Shown piece by piece: positions 14,046 to 17,994 of a DNA stretch of 17,994 bases. This DNA is from Erysipelotrichaceae bacterium. Lineage in GTDB: Bacteria > Bacillota_I > Bacilli_A > Erysipelotrichales > Erysipelotrichaceae. Position 1 is the first letter of the stretch. Every line of letters starts with the position of its first letter. The stretch is taken from NCBI GenBank assembly GCA_003510215.1, contig DOKQ01000130.1:1-17994 (forward strand), read 5' to 3'. The position numbers and the translations under genes are program-made. The notes under the pieces are model-generated. The model ran no database searches. It saw only the letters and a program-made list of their open reading frames with translations, and was not told the DNA's origin.

Positions 14046-14327
14046 TTAGAATAAGTTGATTGTTTGTCCTTCAGCAAGTTTTACGACTGCTTTACGAACT
14101 GCGTTGGTTTTACCAACATATTTGCCCATTCTCTTTGTTTTAGGGCGAACATTCAGGATGTTGACCTTTTCAACTTTAACATTGAAGATAGCTTCGATCG
14201 CTTGACGAACTTGTGTCTTATTTGATCCTTTAGCTACTTCGAATGTGTACTTGTTATCAGCATCTGTCAATTTCATCGACTTTTCAGTGATGATTGGACG
14301 AATAATAATGTCTCTTGGGTTACTCAT
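14046..14327 (-). CDS. rplW: 50S ribosomal protein L23 (uL23)
   Basis: L23 is at the tunnel exit and is the docking site for trigger factor and signal recognition particle. The 93-aa product begins MSNPRDIIIRPIITEKSM, contains KYTFEVAKGSNKTQVRQAIE (29-48) and FNVKVEKVNILNVRPKTKR. Its ATG overlaps the rplD stop codon by one base (TAATG), and GGGGAGG about 10 nt upstream lies in the final rplD codons, so translation is coupled. Length is that of the family (95 in B. subtilis). Confidence 0.97.
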   Translation of the reverse strand: MSNPRDIIIRPIITEKSMKLTDADNKYTFEVAKGSNKTQVRQAIEAIFNVKVEKVNILNVRPKTKRMGKYVGKTNAVRKAVVKLAEGQTINLF

Positions 14328-14956
14328 TACGCAAGCACCTCCCCAGCTAGATTTGCTGCAGTCTCTGTAAAGACAAGCACATCTGCGTTCGCAACATCAT
14401 ATACATTCAAACCTTCTACTGAAAGCATCATTGCATTTGGCAAATTGCGAAGTGACAAGAATGCGTTATCAAACTCTTCAGCTCCAGAAACAACAAACAA
14501 TGTTTTGTTTTCAAGATTCAAAGCATTCATAACTTTGACAAAGTCTTTGGTCTTTGGAGTAGCCATGTTCAATCCTTCAACAACAACGATATTTGTATCG
14601 ATTGCTTTTTGGGATAGAATGGACTTAAGAGCCAAACGACGAACCTTACGGTTCAATTTGTAGGCATAGCTACGTGGAGTAGGTCCGAAGACGATTCCAC
14701 CGCCACGCCATTGTGGAGAACGGATTGACCCTTGACGAGCACGACCTGTTCCTTTTTGACGCCATGGTTTGCGTCCACCACCACGAACTTCGCGGCGGTT
14801 TTTTACATCATGTGTACCTTGACGCACCGAAGCACGTTGCATCATGATGGCATCGAAGATTGCTTGATTATTTGGTTCAATACCGAATACTTCTGCAGCA
14901 AGTTCGATTTCTCTTAGAGGTGTTCCCTCAAGATTAAGTACATTAACTTTTAGCAT
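14327..14956 (-). CDS. rplD: 50S ribosomal protein L4 (uL4)
   Basis: L4 has a globular domain and an extended loop reaching the exit tunnel; in E. coli it also represses its own S10 operon by acting on the leader RNA. The 209-aa product has the FDAIMMQRASVRQGTHDVKN segment (34-53), the tunnel loop EVRGGGRKPWRQKGTGRARQ (59-78) followed by GSIRSPQWRGGG, and PRSYAYKLNRKVRRLALKS. The loop appears wild type. The ribosome binding site AAGGAGG is encoded by the last Lys-Glu-Glu codons of rplC. Whether it autoregulates through the leader at 15973-16099 is unknown. Confidence 0.97.
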   Translation of the reverse strand: MLKVNVLNLEGTPLREIELAAEVFGIEPNNQAIFDAIMMQRASVRQGTHDVKNRREVRGGGRKPWRQKGTGRARQGSIRSPQWRGGGIVFGPTPRSYAYKLNRKVRRLALKSILSQKAIDTNIVVVEGLNMATPKTKDFVKVMNALNLENKTLFVVSGAEEFDNAFLSLRNLPNAMMLSVEGLNVYDVANADVLVFTETAANLAGEVLA

Positions 14957-14960
14957 CTTA

Positions 14961-15644
14961 TTACTCCTCCTTAGCTGCAGTGTAGTCCACTAGGACCTTA
15001 GCTCCCTTTGACTTCACGTTACTTGTAGCCGTCTTAATGATTACAAGACCGCGTCTTGGTCCAGGAACATTTCCTTTGATCAATACATAATTCTTTTCGG
15101 TGTCAATTTTGACAACTTCAAGATTTTTATTTGTTGTGGTAAATCCACCTTCTTGACCAGCCATAATGCGACCTTTGTTAATAATCCCATTGTTACGACC
15201 GATCGTAGCCAATGAACCGATACCGCGGTGATGACCAGAACCGTGAGATGAAGGACCCATCTTCTGGTTATTACGAACGATCGCACCAGTGAACCCTTTA
15301 CCTTTGGATGTTCCAGAAACATCAACGATGTCGCCAGCAGCAAATACGTCTGCCTTAACTTCTTGACCTACTTCGAAATCGAACATTTCGTTTCCGCGAA
15401 TTTCACGAACATATTTCTTTGCAGAAGTTTGTGCCTTCGCAGCGTGTCCAAGTTGAGGTTTGGTTGCGCGTTGTTCTTTGACATTCTCTAAACCCAATTG
15501 AATAGCTTCGTAGCCATCTGTCTCAATTGTTTTCTTTTGTAATACGATATTCGGTTGAACCTCAACGACAGTTACAGGGACTAATGCTCCATCCTCTGTA
15601 AATACTTGAGTCATACCGACCTTACGACCTAAAATACCTTTCAT
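14961..15644 (-). CDS. rplC: 50S ribosomal protein L3 (uL3), unusual central loop
   Basis: L3 starts 50S assembly and sends a loop to the peptidyl transferase centre. The 227-aa form begins MKGILGRKVGMTQVFTEDG; ATG 15644 has GGAGG about 7 nt upstream and the longer frame to 15686 lies inside rpsJ. GTSKGKGFTGAI (111-122), NLEVVKIDTEKNYVLIKGNVPG (174-195) and the flanking strands are canonical. The central loop differs at positions usually near-invariant: the expected HRxPGSxG reads HRGIGSLA (139-146) and the MAGxMG-type motif reads MAGQEGG (161-167). A short C-terminal extension makes it longer than B. subtilis L3 (209). Product identity is not in doubt. Confidence 0.96.
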   Translation of the reverse strand: MKGILGRKVGMTQVFTEDGALVPVTVVEVQPNIVLQKKTIETDGYEAIQLGLENVKEQRATKPQLGHAAKAQTSAKKYVREIRGNEMFDFEVGQEVKADVFAAGDIVDVSGTSKGKGFTGAIVRNNQKMGPSSHGSGHHRGIGSLATIGRNNGIINKGRIMAGQEGGFTTTNKNLEVVKIDTEKNYVLIKGNVPGPRRGLVIIKTATSNVKSKGAKVLVDYTAAKEE

Positions 15645-15660
15645 AACGTCACCTCCATCA

Positions 15661-15972
15661 CTACAGCTTGATCTCGATGTCGACACCGCTAGGTAATTCT
15701 AAACGACTAAGTGCATCAATCGTTTCTGCGGTTGGACCGACGATTTCGATCAAACGTTTGTGAGTTCTCATTTCGAATTGCTCACGGGAATCCTTATACT
15801 TATGTACCGCACGTAATACTGTGATTACTTGTCTTTCAGTTGGCAATGGTACAGGGCCAACTACTTTTTTGGCACCGTGATCGTTTGCTGCGATAACAAT
15901 TTTTTCAGCAGCTGCATCGATAACTCTGTGCTCGTAGGCTTTTAAACGAATGCGAATGCTATTCTTTGCCAT
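15661..15972 (-). CDS. rpsJ: 30S ribosomal protein S10 (uS10)
   Basis: First gene of the cluster. S10 is in the 30S head and also partners NusB (and NusG) in transcription antitermination. The 103-aa product begins MAKNSIRIRLKAYEHRVIDA, with the NusB-contact loop and the signature VGPVPLPTERQVITVLR (38-54), KDSREQFEMRTHKRLIEI and the C-terminal LPSGVDIEIKL. AGGAGG lies 8 nt before ATG 15972. Upstream is a structured leader of about 127 nt and a strong promoter. L3 starts 16 nt downstream. Confidence 0.97.
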   Translation of the reverse strand: MAKNSIRIRLKAYEHRVIDAAAEKIVIAANDHGAKKVVGPVPLPTERQVITVLRAVHKYKDSREQFEMRTHKRLIEIVGPTAETIDALSRLELPSGVDIEIKL

Positions 15973-16099
15973 GGAAAATTCCTCCTATTCTTGCGTCTAT
16001 ATCCATGATAGACCCGCTCGATGCGAATTCCCCGACTTCTCACTGAACCATGACAACGTATATCAGTGTGCCGGCAACCTCGCACGTCCATGCGGATGC
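15973..16099 (-). ncRNA. Structured 5' leader of the S10 operon (candidate r-protein leader)
   Basis: This untranslated stretch lies between the predicted transcription start and rpsJ. It can form several hairpins on the minus strand: GGCA..CGCA/TGCG..TGCC (about 16100-16073), CACTGA/TCAGTG (16070-16043 region) and GTCTAT/ATAGAC (16012-15994) just upstream of the AGGAGG site. It is richer in G+C than other intergenic DNA here. S10-operon leaders are known sites of L4 autoregulation in E. coli; a regulatory role here is inference, and no T tract marks an internal attenuator. Confidence 0.5.
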
Positions 16100-16105
16100 C
16101 TCAGT

Positions 16106-16134
16106 ATAATAACATATCAAGGCCTATAGTGCAA
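16106..16134 (-). promoter_or_regulatory. Main promoter of the S10-spc-alpha cluster
   Basis: TTGCAC (16134-16129) lies exactly 17 nt upstream of TATTAT (16111-16106), and TGT directly before the -10 makes an extended -10 element. Predicted start is near 16099, about 127 nt before rpsJ. It sits between the terminator of the HAD gene and the leader, as expected for the cluster promoter. Confidence 0.75.
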
Positions 16135-16163
16135 GGCTTTTTATCCCCAACTTTTAAACAAGC

Positions 16164-16188
16164 AAAAACACCTAAATGATCAGGTGTT
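16164..16188 (-). terminator. Intrinsic terminator of the HAD phosphatase gene
   Basis: AACACCT (16188-16182) pairs with AGGTGTT (16173-16167), with an 8-nt loop, and runs into a T tract on the minus strand. It lies 10 nt after the stop codon at 16199 and separates that gene from the S10 promoter. Confidence 0.8.
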
Positions 16189-16198
16189 CAATGACGAA

Positions 16199-16861
16199 TT
16201 AATCAAATAAATCCAGTAATTCAACGAGTTTATGCACCCTTACATATGGAACTTCTATCGGTTCATTCAGCTTTTCACGGACAAGTACCGCTTGCATTCC
16301 AGCATTTACTGCACCAAACACATCATTCACGGGATGATCTCCCACATAGACAATTTCATGATTTTCCACCCCAAGAAGTAGTGCCATCTGATCAAATAAG
16401 GTTCGATCCGGTTTTTGAGCACCGTATTCCTCAGCAACCATCGTGATATCAAACCAGTTTAAATGTGGGAAAACACTCATTTTTAATCGTTGAGACTGAG
16501 CATTCCCATTCGTCAATAGTGCCAACCGATAGTTCTTAGACAATTGATCAAGCACTTCAATTGCATAAGGAACCAACCTCAAGTAATTAAACAGTTCTTG
16601 AGCCCATTGTCTATCAACTTCCATCCATGTCCGATGACTTATATTTAACCGTTTTAGATAAAAAGAAAAAAGGATCTCTTTATCCTGTGAACCCTCAAGA
16701 TCCAACTCCATAAACTCTTCAATAAACTCATCCATCTCAACATCGCTTAATCGACCATTCGTATCCATGTTCACCATATCCCTAAGGAAATTTCTGGCAG
16801 CATGCTGACGGTCAATTAATGTATTATCCATATCAAATGCGATAACTTTTATATTTTTCAC
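16199..16861 (-). CDS. HAD-superfamily hydrolase, YjjG/phosphoglycolate-phosphatase-like
   Basis: A 220-aa phosphatase-type haloacid dehalogenase protein. Motif I is FDMDNTLID (nucleophile D10, general acid D12), motif II is LLTNGN (T117), motif III lysine is in AQKPD (K150) and motif IV is VGDHPVNDVFGA (D175, D180). A helical cap lies between motifs I and II (about 18-95), as in subfamily IA. The substrate cannot be read from sequence; a nucleotide or sugar phosphate is typical. GTG 16861 is preferred, with GGGTGA 4 nt upstream; a TTG at 16888 would add nine residues. It has its own promoter (16936-16908) and terminator, so it is not part of the S10 operon. Confidence 0.88.
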   Translation of the reverse strand: MKNIKVIAFDMDNTLIDRQHAARNFLRDMVNMDTNGRLSDVEMDEFIEEFMELDLEGSQDKEILFSFYLKRLNISHRTWMEVDRQWAQELFNYLRLVPYAIEVLDQLSKNYRLALLTNGNAQSQRLKMSVFPHLNWFDITMVAEEYGAQKPDRTLFDQMALLLGVENHEIVYVGDHPVNDVFGAVNAGMQAVLVREKLNEPIEVPYVRVHKLVELLDLFD

Positions 16862-16907
16862 AATATCACCCAAAATAGTGTACCACAAATTTAAAAAATA
16901 TTGTAGA

Positions 16908-16936
16908 CTTATACCAAGGAGGAGATCTTATGCCAA
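16908..16936 (-). promoter_or_regulatory. Promoter of the HAD phosphatase gene
   Basis: TTGGCA (16936-16931, 5/6 match to TTGACA) is 17 nt upstream of TATAAG (16913-16908, 5/6 match), with TG one base before the -10 (extended -10). Predicted start near 16901 leaves about 40 nt before GTG 16861. The -35 lies within the first codons of the divergent YciI gene, so the element overlaps that gene's ribosome binding site and start. Confidence 0.65.
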
Positions 16937-17238
16937 TCTTGTTACAAGCATTCGACTATACTGACGATCAAGCACTGCAGCGGCGTATGACACATCGGCA
17001 GCAGCATCTAGAAATACTCAAGCAAAACAAAGATCATAAGCTCGTGATTCTAGCTAGCGCCATACTCAATGAACACAAAAATATGTGTGGATCAATCGTC
17101 ATATTTAATTTAGATACCCCTGAAGAAGTTGAGAATATGTTAAGAGAAGAGCCTTATCTGATCCATCGCGTCTGGGAATCCTATACACTAACCCCTATAG
17201 CTATTCCTCCATTCTTTCTAGTTGAAGGAAGTGAATAG
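16930..17238 (+). CDS. YciI-family protein
   Basis: This 102-aa alpha/beta protein matches the YCII-related (ferredoxin-like dimeric) fold. It begins MPILLQAFDYTDD, with the conserved R..H...HL pattern (R19, H22, H26), a central VILASAILNEHKNMCGSIVIF strand-turn-strand (39-59), DTPEEVENMLREEPYL (62-77) and the C-terminal TPIAIPPFF. Biochemical function of this family is mostly unknown; some homologues may be enzymes or sensors. AGGAGG lies 7 nt before ATG 16930. The next gene starts one base after its stop, so they form an operon. No convincing plus-strand promoter was seen upstream. Confidence 0.85.
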   Translation: MPILLQAFDYTDDQALQRRMTHRQQHLEILKQNKDHKLVILASAILNEHKNMCGSIVIFNLDTPEEVENMLREEPYLIHRVWESYTLTPIAIPPFFLVEGSE

Positions 17239-17239
17239 C

Positions 17240-17994
17240 ATGATACATATCCTTAAAAAACTTTCTCTGAAAAGAGAAGCCGTTCTATTGGACTCCTGGT
17301 TATTTATCTTCAAAGCCATGGTTGCACTCAGCGTTGGATTTATCGCAGGAAATGCATTTTCTGTTACTCGACTGGACATGATATCTGTTTTGCTTGGTGT
17401 CATGTATAACCTTGAACCAACGAATGTGTCCGGATTACGCTCTGGATACAACCAACTACTTGCCTCAACTTTAGGAGCACTCACAACCGGCATCCTTGTT
17501 TATTTGATGGGATATCAGATTAGCTTTGTAACTATTGCCCTCGGGATGGCATTTACAATCTTCTTTGCACTAAAGATAGACTATCGAATGGTATCCCCTG
17601 TAGCCATTTTTACAAGTATTTACATGACTCAGTTTATTCAAAGCACCCCAGATGGAATCCCAAGTATTTTCTTGACATTCAGATTAAGAATTGCGGCATT
17701 GGGACTTGGTGTCCTTGTCGCCATCCTTAGCAACTTCCTATTTTCATTTCTTTATTACAAAAAAATCGGTCGTAAACGCTGTGAATTTATCAAACTTAAA
17801 GTTATCTCAGCTCTCGAGATGTGTGTCACCCAAATTAATGATTCATCCATTAAGTTTCATACAGGTCCAAGTTCTGCCTATGCCTCTGTATTTTCTGATA
17901 TCGAAATGGTTAAAAGCAATATCCAAAGCATGCTTCAGGAGAGATTTATTCCATTCCACAGAAAAGAGTATGGCAACTTGGAACTCATGCACCA
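17240..17994 (+). CDS. FUSC / aromatic acid exporter-like membrane protein (3' truncated by window edge)
   Basis: An uninterrupted frame of 251 codons runs off the right end. It begins MIHILKKLSLKREAVLLDSW. Hydrophobic segments lie at about residues 19-38, 47-57, 72-91, 94-112, 117-132 and 150-172. A soluble, helical, charged region follows from 174. The pattern of a bundle of short helices then a cytosolic helical domain, with GVMYNLEPTNVSGLRSGYNQ (53-72), resembles the FUSC / ArAE family of putative efflux proteins. That assignment is by pattern only and the substrate is unknown. ATG 17240 has AAGGAAG 8 nt upstream inside the last codons of the YciI gene, indicating coupling. Confidence 0.65.
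   Translation, partial: MIHILKKLSLKREAVLLDSWLFIFKAMVALSVGFIAGNAFSVTRLDMISVLLGVMYNLEPTNVSGLRSGYNQLLASTLGALTTGILVYLMGYQISFVTIALGMAFTIFFALKIDYRMVSPVAIFTSIYMTQFIQSTPDGIPSIFLTFRLRIAALGLGVLVAILSNFLFSFLYYKKIGRKRCEFIKLKVISALEMCVTQINDSSIKFHTGPSSAYASVFSDIEMVKSNIQSMLQERFIPFHRKEYGNLELMH

Noticed and set aside
15645..15686. Longer start for L3 adding 14 residues
   Set aside because: It overlaps rpsJ, has no Shine-Dalgarno, and the added residues do not match L3; ATG 15644 has GGAGG at good spacing and gives the canonical N-terminus.
1768..16915. Shared 10-mer TTGGTATAAG near 1774-1765 and 16917-16908 (minus strand) as a regulatory repeat
   Set aside because: One copy fits a good promoter with a -35; the other overlaps the rplQ stop with no -35. 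Two copies of a promoter-like 10-mer in 18 kb is weak evidence for a shared regulator.
1..17994. CRISPR arrays, insertion sequences, tRNA or rRNA genes, phage or defence modules
   Set aside because: No regularly spaced repeats, transposase-like frames, terminal inverted repeats or cloverleaf-like sequences were noticed on either strand; almost all the DNA is explained by housekeeping genes.

Overview
The window is dominated by one long, tightly packed ribosomal-protein cluster on the minus strand, in the classical S10 - spc - alpha order (rpsJ to rplQ, about 15972 down to 1766). The zinc-binding forms of S14 and L36, a four-cysteine adenylate kinase lid, strong AGGAGG ribosome binding sites and the order secY-adk-map-infA-rpmJ-rpsM-rpsK-rpoA-rplQ all point to a low-to-moderate GC Bacillota. 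Absence of rpmD (L30) between rpsE and rplO, together with the divergent L3 loop, would fit an Erysipelotrichia-like (Mollicutes-related) lineage. That placement is an inference from these traits, not a phylogeny.

Layout on the minus strand, in transcription order. A HAD-family phosphatase gene (16861-16199) has its own promoter and terminator. An S10 promoter (about 16134-16106) and a structured leader of about 127 nt (16099-15973) follow. Then come rpsJ, rplC, rplD, rplW, rplB, rpsS, rplV, rpsC, rplP, rpmC, rpsQ, rplN, rplX, rplE, rpsN, rpsH, rplF, rplR, rpsE, rplO, secY, adk, map, infA, rpmJ, rpsM, rpsK, rpoA and rplQ. Gaps between genes are mostly 2-24 nt, and no terminator was seen inside the cluster. 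A clear intrinsic terminator follows rplQ immediately and abuts the start of a TrmR/YrrM-like SAM methyltransferase gene. Two small membrane-protein genes of unknown function follow as a bicistron with their own extended -10 promoter. At the left edge, the first 76 codons of an energy-coupling-factor transporter ATPase (EcfA-like) are seen, preceded by its own promoter.

On the plus strand, right end: a YciI-family protein gene (16930-17238) diverges from the HAD gene. It is followed one base later by a truncated gene for a FUSC / aromatic-acid-exporter-like membrane protein that runs off the window.

The cluster supplies both ribosomal subunits (23 ribosomal proteins counting L36), the translocon core SecY, adenylate kinase, methionine aminopeptidase, initiation factor IF-1 and the RNA polymerase alpha subunit. 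Translational coupling appears to hold it together: seven junctions carry a fused stop/Shine-Dalgarno heptamer TAGGAGG, one (adk/map) has an ATGA overlap, and several others hide the ribosome binding site in the last codons of the previous gene. I found no tRNA, rRNA, CRISPR array, insertion sequence or obvious horizontally acquired system. The points worth a second look are the S10 leader, the missing L30, the unusual L3 loop, the terminator that abuts the methyltransferase start, and the two unknown membrane genes.
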